Source of the DNA: Euglena gracilis
Lineage: Eukaryota; Euglenida; Euglenophyceae; Euglenales
Reading direction: 5' to 3'
NCBI GenBank assembly: GCA_039621445.1
Contig: CP154955.1
Coordinates: 11,396,241-11,460,240, forward strand
DNA length: 64,000 nucleotides
Shown piece by piece: positions 54,291 through 64,000 of the stretch (positions are counted from its first letter, which is position 1; every line of letters starts with the position of its first letter). A program made the position numbers and the translations under genes. Below the pieces are notes generated by a model. That model was not told where the DNA came from, ran no database searches, and was given only the letters and a program-made list of their open reading frames with translations.

Positions 54291-54430
54291 TTCTAAGGAA
54301 GGAACAAAGTCATTTAGGTCATAAAAATGCAAGTGTTTCCCGGGTTGAAGTTGGGAGAAGCTTTGAAACTTCAACCTCACTTCAACCTCAACCTCAATCC
54401 TCCTCTTCTCTTGAAAACTTCAATCCAGCC

Positions 54431-54520
54431 ATGGTTAGGGCTAGGGTTAGAGTTAGGGTTAGGGATACGGTCAGGGCTGGGGATTAGGGTTAGGGTTAGG
54501 GATATGGTTAGGGTTAATGC
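54431..54520 (+). repeat. Degenerate telomere-like array
   Basis: GGTTAGGG units with GGGATACGG variants, directly right of the transposase relic. It looks like the continuation of the array at 52893-53150. Confidence 0.75.
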
Positions 54521-54545
54521 ACACACAAAGATTTTGTTAGGGTGC

Positions 54546-55145
54546 ACGACTAAGTTAGCACAAAGGGAGTTTGTTGGGCGGCGTGTTTTGACCATCCTTG
54601 CCTTGCACACACAAAAGGATTTTGTTACGGTGCGCGCTTTGTCCACCCTTGCCTTGCACACACAAGGGATCTCGTTGTTTTGGGAGGGGTGGCTCCGGGG
54701 GCGGGGGGGGGGCGGCGGCAGCCCCTGGAGGAGGCCGTAGGACGACTAAGTTAGCACAAAGGGAGTTTGTTGGGCGGCGCGTTTTGACCATCCTTGCCTT
54801 GCACACACAAAAGGATTTTGTTACGGTGCGCGCTTTGTCCACCCTTGCCTTGCACACACAAAGGATATTGTTATGTTGGGAGGGGGGGTCCGGGGGGGGG
54901 GGGGGGCGGCAGCCCCCTGGAGGAGGCCGTAGGCCGACTAAATCAGCTCAAAGGGAGTTTGTTGGGCGGCGTGTTTTGACCATCCTTGCCTTGCACACAC
55001 AAAAGGATTTTGTTACGGTGCGCATTTTGTCCACCCTTGCCTTGCGCACACAAGGAGATGTTGTTATTTTGGGCGGGGGGGGGGGGGGGGGCTGCCGCCC
55101 TCCCCCCGGAGGAGGCCATAGGCCGACTAAGTTAGCACAAAGGGA
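54546..55145 (+). repeat. 195-bp tandem repeat, about three copies
   Basis: Copies start near 54547, 54744 and 54937 and a partial fourth near 55127 (shared GACTAA..AGC.CAAAGGGAGTT). Each contains two TGCCTTGCACACACAA boxes, a G-rich run and GGAGGAGGCCGTAG. The G runs vary in length between copies. The partial fourth copy runs into the RT relic. Confidence 0.85.
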
Positions 55146-55390
55146 GTTCGTTGATTTGGGGGGTTATTTCTTCCAGATAGACATACACATGGATCCCATT
55201 TTGGTGCCATCTTTTTTCGAATGCATTCACGAGCCCCTGAAAAACCTGGGGCTTGATGTTTAGCCCAAAGGGGGCTGCCTGGTATTCCCAGGCCTGATCT
55301 CCTACCCTGTGCCTGAAATAAGGACCCAGGGCAGGGCAAACGAAGACAAGCATCTTTTAAATCGATTTCTGCCCCCACAGACGTTTTGGA
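55132..55390 (-). pseudogene. Reverse transcriptase fragment with a frameshift
   Basis: Minus strand: AEIDLKDACL (RT block with catalytic-type Asp) in one frame, then, after a frame change near 55350, YFRHRVGDQAWEYQAAPFGL and VFQGLVNAFEKRW in the next. The expected Y-x-D-D box is YLEEI, so both catalytic aspartates are lost. It abuts the third copy of the 195-bp tandem repeat, whose sequence supplies its last codons (NELPLC). It is inactive. Confidence 0.65.
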
Positions 55391-55420
55391 GGAGGGGGTA
55401 GATACCCTGCATGTGATTCA

Positions 55421-55638
55421 GGGTAAACCCCCCCCCAAATAACACACCCCCCCGGTGTGTTATTTGGGCACCCGAACTGGGGCCCCAGGGGGGGGTGTGT
55501 TATTTGGGGGGGGTGTCATTTTTACATGGAAAACCAAAGGAAAACAGGGGGGGTGTGTTATTTGGGCGCTCGAAATCGGCCCCCGAGGGGGGGTGTGTTA
55601 TTTGGGGGGGGGGGTGTTATTTGGGGGGGGGTTTACAC
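55421..55638. repeat. G-run element, tag GTGTGTTATTTGGG
   Basis: It opens GGGTAAAC10AAATAACACAC and closes G10TTTACAC. Five TGTGTTATTTGGG units and one inverted unit lie inside in 218 bp. This is the clearest example of the class. Confidence 0.85.
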
Positions 55639-56147
55639 TTTTTACCTGGAAGAAGGTATTTTTTCTCTGCAGTCTGAAGAAAAAGGCCTTTTTTTTCGTC
55701 TGAGGGTTCCTCTTTTGAAACGAGGATCCAAGGGAGGAGATGGGCTGTGCCATCTGCCTCCACTTTTTTACAGCACCAGATTTTTGGCAATATTCCACAA
55801 TTTTTGGGCTTGCTCCAAATTTGAGCCTTTTCTGCCTGTTACAGACAGGCTGGAGGGTTGACGCCACTGGGTGTGATCCCCTCCCTGATCAATGTTACAT
55901 GGAAAGGGCTGGAATGTTTTTCCCGACAGGGTAGACAGAGTCTCAATCTCTGGGGTAGGGCTGTGTCCCCCCAGGACATTTCTGTCAGATGCACCCATTC
56001 CCCCACAGGAATGCTGGGGTGTGTGCATGAATACTGTGTGTGCACAGACCTGGGATCCTGCTGGCCTCTGTGGGTCCTGCCATTATCCCTGCTGCAGTCC
56101 ACTGTGGGTGCTTAGCAGGGGTGTTTCAGGGTTCTCCCTGAAACACC

Positions 56148-56325
56148 CCTGGGGGGCGCATTTTGGCCATCCTTGCCTTGCACACACACAAGGATTTTGT
56201 TAGGATGCGTGTTTTGGCCACCGTTGCCTTGCACACACAAGGGGATATTGTTATTTTGGGCGAGGGGGGGTCTGGGGGGGCGGCAGCCCCCCCCCCCCCC
56301 GAGGGGGCCGGAGGCCGCCAAGGGT
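56148..56325 (+). repeat. Diverged solitary copy of the 195-bp repeat
   Basis: It shares both TGCCTTGCACACACA boxes, ATTTTGTTAGG, TATTGTTATTTTGGGCG and the G-run/GGAGGCCG end with 54546-55145, about 1 kb further on. Confidence 0.75.
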
Positions 56326-56434
56326 CCTTAGGGGATCTTTTTTTAATATGGGGCGGTTTTTTTTTTCCGTGTTAAGCTGATTCCAATGTGCCTCCGTGCA
56401 TTTTGAGTCAAATTTCACAGAATACCGATTCAAG

Positions 56435-56640
56435 TTTTCGGGTGGGGGGGGGCTTAAATTTCAAAAAGGGGGGGGGGGTGATGGGGGTGATTGGAGGACG
56501 GGCCGAGCAGGGCCGCCCGACCTCCAATGGTTGATAAGCCATAGCCAATGGTCGGCCCGACCTAGGTCGGTCCGACCATGGTCGGTACGACCTCCGGGAT
56601 CGTCATGGCCAATTATCCGCACGGAGCCCCCGGCCAGCCG
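56435..56640 (-). repeat. Right palindrome-rich arm, inverted copy of 52375-52570
   Basis: It begins with a G8 run and CTTAAATTTC and continues with ATGGTCGGCCCGACC-type palindromes to CATGGCCAATTATCCGC. Confidence 0.7.
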
Positions 56641-57419
56641 TCAGCCAGCTGTCGGCCAACCATGCGCTCCCCCTTGTAAACCACCGCCCGCATTGTGGGA
56701 GCAGAGACATAACCTCAACAAAAGACCTCAAAATGTGGTGAATCATGTGGTGAAAAAAAAAAGCAAACTCAAAACAGAGGCTTGTTGGAGAGTTCAATGA
56801 AGCCACAAATACAAATAGAAACAGGAAGAAGAAGAAGGTAATTGGCGAAATGCTCAAGAAAAAAAACACCTAAAAGAGGGAATCATTGTTTGTGGATGAT
56901 AAATGATGATGAAATACATCCTCACCCCCCCAAATTTGGAAGTGCCCCCAGCTGAACCACTCAGTTTGGAAAACCTTGCCCACATCACGTGGGCGGGCGC
57001 GTCATAAAATTGGTGATTTTCAAGTCCAAAAAGTGGACATTTTTGGCATTTTTGGGCCATTTTTGATGAGAAAAAATGCTTTTTGGGCCGCGCGCGGAGC
57101 ACGAGACCCCCAAAGTTGTTATTTTATGTCCAAAAATGGTCATTTTTGATCATTTTTGGGCCTCAAAAAAGTCGCAAATTTTTCGCGAAATTTTTTTCTT
57201 GGGCATGCCGAAAGAGAAATTTGTGATGGACCGTGTGCTGTTCGCTAGCGACCATTGGTGATAAGGCTGGTCGCTAGTGACTAGTCGCTATTGACCACCA
57301 ATTTTAAGTCCTCCCCCCCCTCAAAAAAATTTTCCCCCCTACAAAAAAATTCATTCAAATATGAAAGAAAATGACTCAAAAGCCAGCCAAATGCCTTCAG
57401 AAACCCCATTCGGGGTCCA

Positions 57420-57612
57420 TTAGATAGGGTTTTGGGTTTGGGTTACGGGCTTGGGGCAGGGTTGGGGTCACAGATACGCATTGGGTCATGATAGGGTCAG
57501 GGTCAGGGTTCCAGTTGGGGATACAGATACAGTTAGGCTTATGGTTAAGGTTAGGATTAGAGTTTGCTTTAGGGTCAGGGTTAGGAATAGGGATAGGGGA
57601 AGTGGTTGGGGT
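57420..57612 (+). repeat. Very degenerate telomere-like array
   Basis: Loose GGGTTTGGGTTAC, GGGTCAGGGTTAGG and GGGATACAGATACAG units. It is a further decayed relative of the arrays at 52.7-54.5 kb. Confidence 0.6.
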
Positions 57613-58534
57613 TTGGATTTGGATTTGGGTGCACCCAATTTGGCCTTGCTGTGCAATTGTGGGCGGAGGGGAAATAGAACGCTTATCGATTGGCACGCTG
57701 CTGGGGGATTTTCATTTCTGGGACCCTGGTGGCACTCCAAGCACCGAAGGACAGGTAGTCTGTTCAGCAGCCACAGGCGCGGCAGAAGGACGGCAAAGCG
57801 TTTGCCAACACCAGGTTTTACGTGAAAGAAAGGCGGAAAAGCACAGCTCCGACACAAGACCAATGACACAATGACAAATGACACATCAAAAGGGCGTAAA
57901 AGAAAAGCTGCACATAGGTGGCACAAAAACACACACATGCACGCACCCATGTATGCGCACGCACACACAGACACCACACACACGCACGCACGCACACACA
58001 CACACGCACACAAACAGGCTGTGCTTGAACCATAAATCATTGCACTCAACGCTGGACAAAGGCATATGCTCAGGTGGGGGGGCTTAAAACGATTCAATCC
58101 AAATTTCGCCTCCGGGGCATATGGAAGGCACTGCAGCTTACTGTCTGGCTTCACAAACACCTGACGGCAGCCCCAAACTACTTGTTTTATATGGAGGGGT
58201 GGGGGGCATCCCACAGGAGATGTACTGGAAAAATCGTATGCAAGGCGTACTCGAGTCGAGGTACAGGTTAGGTGTTTGGTTTGGGATGAGGTTCGGGTTA
58301 GGATTAATTTTAGGCCTAAATTATGCCAAAATTTCAGATGAATTTTAGCCCCAAGTTCGACCAAAAATTTTTCATCCCTTCATAACGATTACTTTAACCT
58401 CGGCCCACTTCCTAAAAAAAAACAGAACTCACCAAAAAAAACGGTGCAATCCTCCATCGGGGTGCCATAAAGAAAGTGGACCTCACTGGACCACTAGGAA
58501 CCGTGCCCAGGGGGATACATACCCAAAACCTATC

Positions 58535-58605
58535 CTTAACCCTGATTGTAAACCCAACTCTATCCCTGCCCTGAACCCTAACCTTAACCCTAACTGTCAC
58601 CCAAA
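58535..58605 (-). repeat. Telomere-like array in the opposite orientation
   Basis: CCCTAACC and CCTTAACCCTAAC units on the plus strand, opposite to the other arrays; a short plus-oriented stretch lies at 58262-58305. Confidence 0.6.
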
Positions 58606-59482
58606 CCAGAGATTGGCATTTATCTGTAGTTAGGGTGTCAAATTCTCATCTGTAGTTATCTGTAGTTATCCATAATTATCCGCAGTTATCCGCAATTGCA
58701 AAAACATTAGTGCTGATTGGGGATATCCATTCAAGAATGGCTGCAACTGATGGGAACGGAAGGATTGATCATAATGACAAAACCCCAGAATGCATAAAAA
58801 TGTGAACATGTTGTAACTGCGATACACTGCACTGTATATGTAGCCACAGCAATTTCGGGCTCTACCGCAAAGTGGAATCCCACCTGATTGATTGCCTCCG
58901 CGGAGGCTCCAGGTAACCAGCCTCCACAGACAGAGGCTCCGGTAACCAGCTCCGGTAACCATTTTTGCCAAACCATGTTTTGAACACAGAAATTAACGGG
59001 AACTCTTTTTTTGTGTTAAAGTAGAACTTTTTTCAATGTCAAACACGGCGATTGCCTCAGTGGCAGAGCATCCGCTTCCAAACCTGTGAGAGGCCGTTTT
59101 CTGCCCAAATTTTTTTCCAGTTCACAGAGAAGATGCAAATAAAACTCACGGACTTTGGAAAGCAACATAGAGCTTAAGACCAAACCAAAAATGAAATATT
59201 CAGCCAGAGTTGCACCCAAAATATATCCAGAGGCCAGAATTGTACCCAAAATTGTGATCCCGCTGGGATTTGTCTCAACTTTTGATCCGGCTGGGATTGA
59301 AGTGGAGTGCATGGTCTACCAGGTGAATCAACAGTCGCCTTGGGGGGAGGTGGTTGGCAACTGCACGTCAGCATGTATGTCATGATGCCAAAAAAGGTCA
59401 CGTGAAATCCAAAGTGGCGTCCCTCTGGATGTGCCCAGGGGCGGGAGGGGGAGGTGGGGGGAGGGGGGGGGGGGGGAGGGTG

Positions 59483-59490
59483 GCCGCAGG
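59483..59490. repeat. Target-site duplication, left copy (GCCGCAGG)
   Basis: Eight bases immediately outside the left inverted repeat, identical to 60699-60706. Confidence 0.88.
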
Positions 59491-60698
59491 CAGGCATTAT
59501 TTTTTTAAGGTGAAATTTCTCAAAAAAAAAAATTAAAGGCATTTTTTTAAGGTTTTTTAAGGTTTTTAAGGTTTTTTGAGGATTTTAAAAAAATTTTGAG
59601 GTTTTTTAAGGCATTTTTTTCCTCAGCTAAAATGTCAAACCCCGAAAATGGCCTATGGCTTCAGACTCCTCTGTGGCTTTGGAACGCCCAAGGAAGAAGC
59701 CTAGGGCGAAGCATGGGGATCAGGACGGTCCATGAGGGACAGTTATTGTCAACAGGCAAGCAAATGTCTCAAATAGGGTCAGAAATTTAAAGTAATTGCA
59801 ATGAAAAAAATGGATGGTTTCGAATTTCGAGTTTCGAGGTGACCCACTCTGTATCCCATGCAACAAGGTGTTGAGCAATGTGTATGGCGGCACACTGCAT
59901 GGGCACGCGTTTGGTATTGCTCACATGAAAAAGTTTGATTATTTTCTCGGTGTTCATGAGGCTATCACAAAATCCTTGCACCTTAGCCAACACAGATTCA
60001 ATGTTACCAACATCCTGTTGCAATTTTTTTGTGCAAATCGGTCATGGTGGCCTTGATTCCGCGAATATCCGGTGTGGGTGCACGGGTTGCCGCATTGCGG
60101 GTCTGCAAATCGGCGATTGTGGTTCGGATATCCACTGTGTCATTTTGCCACTGTTGTTGCAAATTCTCAATCCTACTTGCGATATTCGAGATTTTGGGCG
60201 TGAAAGTTTGCAAATTCAGCAGGAATTTCTCCACCATGGCAAGGTTTCTGCTCCAAACGAGAAAGTCTTTCTTCCAACTGCTGCACATAAGTGCGGGGAT
60301 CAAAACTTTCGCGTGCTTGGGCAAGAAAGTGGGAAAAATTCGCGGAATCACCGCTCAATTGGAGAACGCTTGGTTGAAACATGTGGTTGCAAGTTTTGCT
60401 TTTTCTGGCCGTGTGTCACAGCCTTTGGTGAACCGAGGCCAACCGAACTATGCCAGAAACCTTGGCAAACAATCCGGTTTTCATATTGTTTGTTCACAAC
60501 CGCTTCTGCATTGACTGGCTTTATGCGGGGTTTCAGACATGCCATTATTTGTTTGGTGCAAGAAAATTTTTCTCAGGGAGAATTTTTAAGGTTTTTTAAG
60601 GTCATCACGGGGAAGAAAAACTTCCCGGGGTGATTTTTTTAAGGTTTTTTAAGGTTTTTTAAGGTTTTTTAAGGCGCCTTAAAAAATAATAATGCCTG
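59491..60698. mobile_element. 1,208-bp DNA transposon with TIRs and an 8-bp TSD, hAT-like, non-autonomous
   Basis: The left end begins CAGGCATTATT (59491) and the right end finishes AATAATGCCTG (60698). The inverted repeat extends about 20 bp to TTTTAAGG with one small indel. The flanks carry a perfect 8-bp duplication GCCGCAGG at 59483-59490 and 60699-60706. CAG-starting TIRs with 8-bp TSDs are the hallmark of hAT elements. Subterminal arrays of AAGGTTTTTT lie inside both ends (about 59501-59620 and 60583-60675), like transposase-binding repeats. The inside holds a broken coiled-coil reading frame and no transposase, so it would need one in trans. Confidence 0.85.
59787..60545 (-). pseudogene. 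Broken coiled-coil reading frame inside the 1.2-kb transposon
   Basis: Minus-strand translation gives protein-like segments in changing frames. Near 60382-60173 is SFDPRTYVQQLEERLSRLEQ; near 60200-60060 are IENLQQQWQNDTVDIRTTIA and DLQTRNAATRAPTPDIRGIK; near 60023-59830 is DVGNIESVLAKVQGFCDSLM. The heptad character suggests a coiled coil. At least two frame changes are needed to join them, so it is not translated as one protein now. It may be a captured host segment or a gag-like remnant. I do not recognise the family. Confidence 0.5.
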
Positions 60699-60706
60699 GC
60701 CGCAGG
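60699..60706. repeat. Target-site duplication, right copy (GCCGCAGG)
   Basis: Eight bases immediately outside the right inverted repeat, identical to 59483-59490. Confidence 0.88.
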
Positions 60707-61036
60707 GTGTAAATAGCAAACGGGGGAACGGTCTGTGTCACATCAGGCAGACATGGCGTTTTTTGTGGCAAACGGGAGTGGGGGGTTTACAGACCCAGAG
60801 GCCAACTTTCCGGGGGTGGCTCCCCAGAATTTCAGGTTTTTTTCCCCTTTATTGACATAAAAATGGCCGAAACTGTTTTTGTGCTGATTTTAAAAAGGAA
60901 ATCATATTTTTTCGGAACGATTAGGAATTTATGCATTTTGGGCGTCATGGAAATTTATCCATGCTTTTTTTTGAAATATCGAGAAGTCAAAAACGCTGTC
61001 ATTTGTGGGGTGGCTGGCCAACTCCTGCCCCGCCAG

Positions 61037-63770
61037 GAAAATTGAGCCCGCCCTGGTACCCCCGGCCTTGAGCCTGGACCTGACCTCCCCCCCCTCTGCG
61101 CTCGCCAACGTGCCGTGGCACTTCGCGGGGGGGGGGGGGGGGCGCTGTTTCCCCCGTCCCTCAGCGCTGTCGATGTCGGCCAGGCTGGGCACCGTGCCCC
61201 CGACCGATGCGGCGCCGGTGCTGGCTGCTCCTCGTGGCGGTGGCGGTGGGGGGCGGCCCGCGCCGCACGGCGGGCGACGGCTGGGGCGTGTGCTGGCCCG
61301 CCCGGTCCGGCAAAGCCAACCTCCACGGAACAGTCGTTGGTCCGACAGTTCACCGGAGGAATAAACCCCCCCCCAAAAAAATAAGACCCGGGTCTTATTT
61401 TTTTGGGTCCGTTGCTGGAAGCCTCCAGGGGGGGTCTTATTTTTGGGAGGGTCTTATTTTTGGATTTTTTCTTGACCGACCCAGGCCCGAAAAAGCACCA
61501 TTTTTCAGGTTCCCAAGAGTGCTAAAAATTTTTCCTTCGGCGCTTCGCGCCATGTGTAGATTGGTGTAATTTGACATTTAGCATGTTTTTTTGCACTTCA
61601 AAAATCGGAAATTTTTTGAAATTTCACCATTTTTGCGCATGAAATTGGGTTTTTTGATAATTTTTCAGGGAAAAATTTCACCGTCGCCGGCGCTTCGCGC
61701 CATCAAGGGGGGTCTTATTTATGGGGGGTCTTATTTTTGGAGTTTTGCTCGATTGGCCCAGGAGGGGCCTTATTTTTAGGGGGGTCTTATTTGGTGGGGG
61801 GTTTACCCCACGGACCCAAAATGTATTTGAATAATACTCTTGGATGTTGGTTTATTAGTATTAATTTATTATTACATTATTTAATTTTTCAATAATATTT
61901 CAGAATTTTTTGGTATTTATGATTGCTTGGGTGTCGGGGTGGACGTGCACTGTGGCACAGCAGGCCACAGGCAGAGACCTCGGCTATGACGGGGACCTGA
62001 TGCTTCGCAGCCCCCATTCCATCCCGCCGTATCAACCGGGCCGCCCCCCATTTGTGTGACTCCTCCCAGCCGGTGGCGTTATTCTTTCCGGCATTGTATC
62101 ACGTTTACTCTCCCGCACCAAAGATGGTCCCCTGTCCAATGTGACGGCCAAGCACTTCCGGCGACAAACCCCGACGACACTGCAAAGTTGTGAAGCAAGA
62201 ATGGTGTGAATCCCCCAAATCATGATAAGCCCCACCAACTAATAACCCCCCCCCCCCGAAATAACGAAACCACCCCGGACCTGTTTCCAGGACCTGTTTT
62301 CGTTGCTCGAATCATGGTTTCACACACAGCAGAATAATTCTTTCTGCAACTGGCTGCTCTGCGCAGAAATTTTTGTTCATGCCCCGCAGCAATTTTGAAA
62401 TTGTGTTCCCTGAACACCGCGCCATCCCCGTGTCATGCAGCTTTGGAAGAGAATTCTGTGCTGCACTGCGGCATACGATTTCTGTGTCCACTGCTCCTGT
62501 GCCGCATCCACCACAGCAACCACCGCGGCAGAAAAGACTGTTTGTGCCACGGCTGCCGGCAGGGATTTCTGGGAAGCCCTTGGGTATTGAGGTTGTTGGT
62601 AGGGGGTCCCAACCACCCCACCAGGGCAAGGTGGTAGGGGCGGAACACCCACCACCCCCTAAATGTTGGGAGGGGTGTCCGGGCTCCCCCCTCCTTGGCA
62701 AGTTCGAAATATTGGTAGAATTATCTTTCCGACGCTGTGCGCTAGAAAATTCAAAATGCCTTTTTTCCTCACTTTTCAGCATATTGTGCATTTTTGGAAG
62801 GTCTGCCGTTTTCCATGAAAAGAAGTCAAAAAACTTCGAAAGATTTTCATTTTTTTATTTGTTTTTAAGGAAACTCGGGGAATTTTCCAACAACTTTGGC
62901 CTGAAATCCAGCCCTTTCCGTACCCCCCCCCCTCGTGTCCAACGAACACCCCCCTGTTCGGACCGCAACTTTTGTCACTTGAGTGCTCGTTGGACAGGGG
63001 GGGGGGGTACAAACATCCCCTTCTGCAGCATTGTTTTCCCCACATCACTTGTTGAAGCCAGGATCAGATTCTTTTCTTTCAATGGAGCCGCAAAAGCCCG
63101 GTCTCGCACGTACTTCCAGTATGTGTACCTCGACTGCAGTGCAAAATGAAATTTACGGCGGTCAGGGATGTATGGGAAGCCCTGGGGGGGGGGGGGGGAC
63201 ACTCACAACTGAGGGTCGGCTCCCTCGAAATGGCAAGGGGCCGGGAAGTTTTTCAGTTCTGTGGACAGAACGATGCATGAACAAAATTGAAGCTCACAGC
63301 AAAGGCGGTAAATTTTGGTCAAATTTTTGCCAGAAAAATGGTGAAGTAAGAACAAAGTGTGTGGTGAGGCTTTTTTTTTTACTCCAAATGCTGCTTGTGG
63401 AAATGGCACGGAATGGCAGTAGTCTCCATCCCTGTATCTTTTTCCTGGAAAATTTTGCTCACCCCGCCCATTGAGCAACACTACCTCCCCCCCCCCCATT
63501 CGGAGATGTCAGCTGGACCCCGGGGTCTTTAAGAAAAACCCTGTTCCCAACAAATCCCGACAACAGCACCAACGCACCAACTGGCGGGGTGCGTGCATGC
63601 CTGTGGCGCACTTCTGAGGCGATTCTCGCACAGGAATCTCATCGACGGCTTGTCCCGTCCAACTGTGGGCACTGTGGAGGCAGCCCGGCCGCAGAACCTC
63701 TACCGGTCTCACAGCCACCAGGTTCGCTTCGCCCGGATGGTCACCGGGGACCCGCGGTGCCCCGCCAACG
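61037..63770 (+). CDS. Plus-strand gene of unknown product, runs past the right part of the window
   Basis: I do not recognise the protein. Two exons join convincingly: 63029-63118 (after TTCTGCAG; IVFPTSLVEARIRFFSFNGA, AKARSRTYF) and 63634-63770 (after CGCACAG; NLIDGLSRPTVGTVEAARPQ, LYRSHSHQVRFARMVTGDPR). The shared codon CA|G gives Gln, and the donors are GTATGT and GTGTGC. Upstream candidates: 61037-61124 (KIEPALVPPALSLDLTSPPS, ANVPWHF) after a clear CCCGCCAG acceptor, and a Pro-rich stretch about 62480-62605 (STAPVPHPPQQPPRQKRLFV, GISGKPLGIE). An ATG at 61207 would open a signal-peptide-like sequence (MRRRCWLLLVAVAVGG), but this overlaps a GC-rich stretch that is also open in other frames. 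It is the only host gene here on the plus strand. It probably continues beyond 63770 with further exons. Confidence 0.5.
61360..61807. repeat. G-run element, tag GGTCTTATTTTTGGG
   Basis: It opens AATAAAC9 and closes GGGGGGTTTACC. Seven or more GTCTTATTTTTGGG variants cluster at both ends, with GGCGCTTCGCGCC twice inside (61539-61551, 61689-61701). It lies in an intron of the plus-strand gene. Confidence 0.85.
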
Positions 63771-64000
63771 GTGTGCTACCCCGGGTAGCCCCCCCCAGTG
63801 ACCTTTGCAGACACCCTTAAAGGTCAAGTGCTTCCGTCTGGCACTTCATGACAATAATTTGGGGACAATTTTGGATATTTTCGCCCAAAAAAAGTGCCGA
63901 AAATGCATTTTGGAGCGACTTTGGGTGGCCAAGTGGCCAACTGGCGCCAAAGGCACCAGAGGGCAATATGAGGGGGGGGGGGCTTGAGGGGAACGATGGG

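Larger units (their letters stand above)
52350..56690. mobile_element. 4.3-kb foldback-like segment bounded by long inverted repeats
   Basis: Sequence at about 52350-52625 returns as an imperfect reverse complement at about 56380-56690. Shared landmarks, in order and inverted, are GCGGATAATTGGCCATGACG, a GGTCGGCCCGACC palindrome array, AAATTTAAG with a C8-12 run, and an AAAATGCA block. Between the arms lie telomere-like arrays, the BED/hAT relic, the 195-bp tandem repeat, the RT fragment and one G-run element. It looks like a composite or foldback element that has collected other insertions. I saw no target-site duplication. Confidence 0.6.

Noticed and set aside
59045-59105. tRNA-like stretch with an A-box-like TGCCTCAGTGGCAGAGC
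   Set aside because: No matching anticodon stem, no GGTTCGA-type B box and no acceptor stem; at most a decayed tRNA-derived repeat.

Overview
The window is a piece of a nuclear genome from a eukaryote whose lineage I cannot name. It holds short, GC-rich coding exons (40-200 bp) separated by introns and spacers of 0.5-3 kb. The non-coding DNA is packed with microsatellites, G/C homopolymers of 8-25 nt and short palindromic repeats. There are no bacterial operons, Shine-Dalgarno sites or long intact ORFs; most long ORFs are translated microsatellites. The splice donors are unusual: mostly GTGYGN or GTCYGN, none GTRAGT, and several GC. One gene is a UbiE-family quinone methyltransferase. Many GC donors are reported for haptophytes and dinoflagellates, and head-to-tail gene order for dinoflagellates, but this is suggestive only.

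Layout. Five genes lie head-to-tail on the minus strand. They are: (1) an SPB1/FTSJ3 pre-rRNA 2'-O-methyltransferase, 15630 to beyond the left edge; (2) a complete UbiE/COQ5/MenG methyltransferase, 23176-16442, in nine exons with continuous phase; (3) a small protein of unknown function with one membrane segment, about 27294-24435; (4) a UBFD1-like ubiquitin-domain protein, 36613-31952; (5) a parallel beta-helix repeat protein, about 42798-38644. A sixth, unrecognised gene lies on the plus strand from about 61.0 kb to beyond 63.8 kb. The genes have no obvious shared pathway; they look like ordinary housekeeping neighbours.

From about 43 to 61 kb no host gene was recognised. This part holds retroelement pol relics (47.1-47.5 and 55.1-55.4 kb), a BED/hAT-like transposase relic (53.6-54.3 kb), degenerate telomere-like TTAGGG arrays and a 195-bp tandem repeat. 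A roughly 4.3-kb segment (52.35-56.69 kb) is bounded by long inverted repeats, and a 1,208-bp element at 59491-60698 has terminal inverted repeats and a perfect 8-bp target-site duplication.

The most unusual signal is a class of about 15-20 small elements scattered through introns and spacers. Each tends to begin (G)TAAAC7-10 and end G7-10TTTA(C). Inside, each carries several copies of its own short word next to every C or G run, and the word differs from element to element. I know of no described family with this design. A second candidate is a lopsided palindrome of evolving microsatellites at 25.87-27.07 kb.
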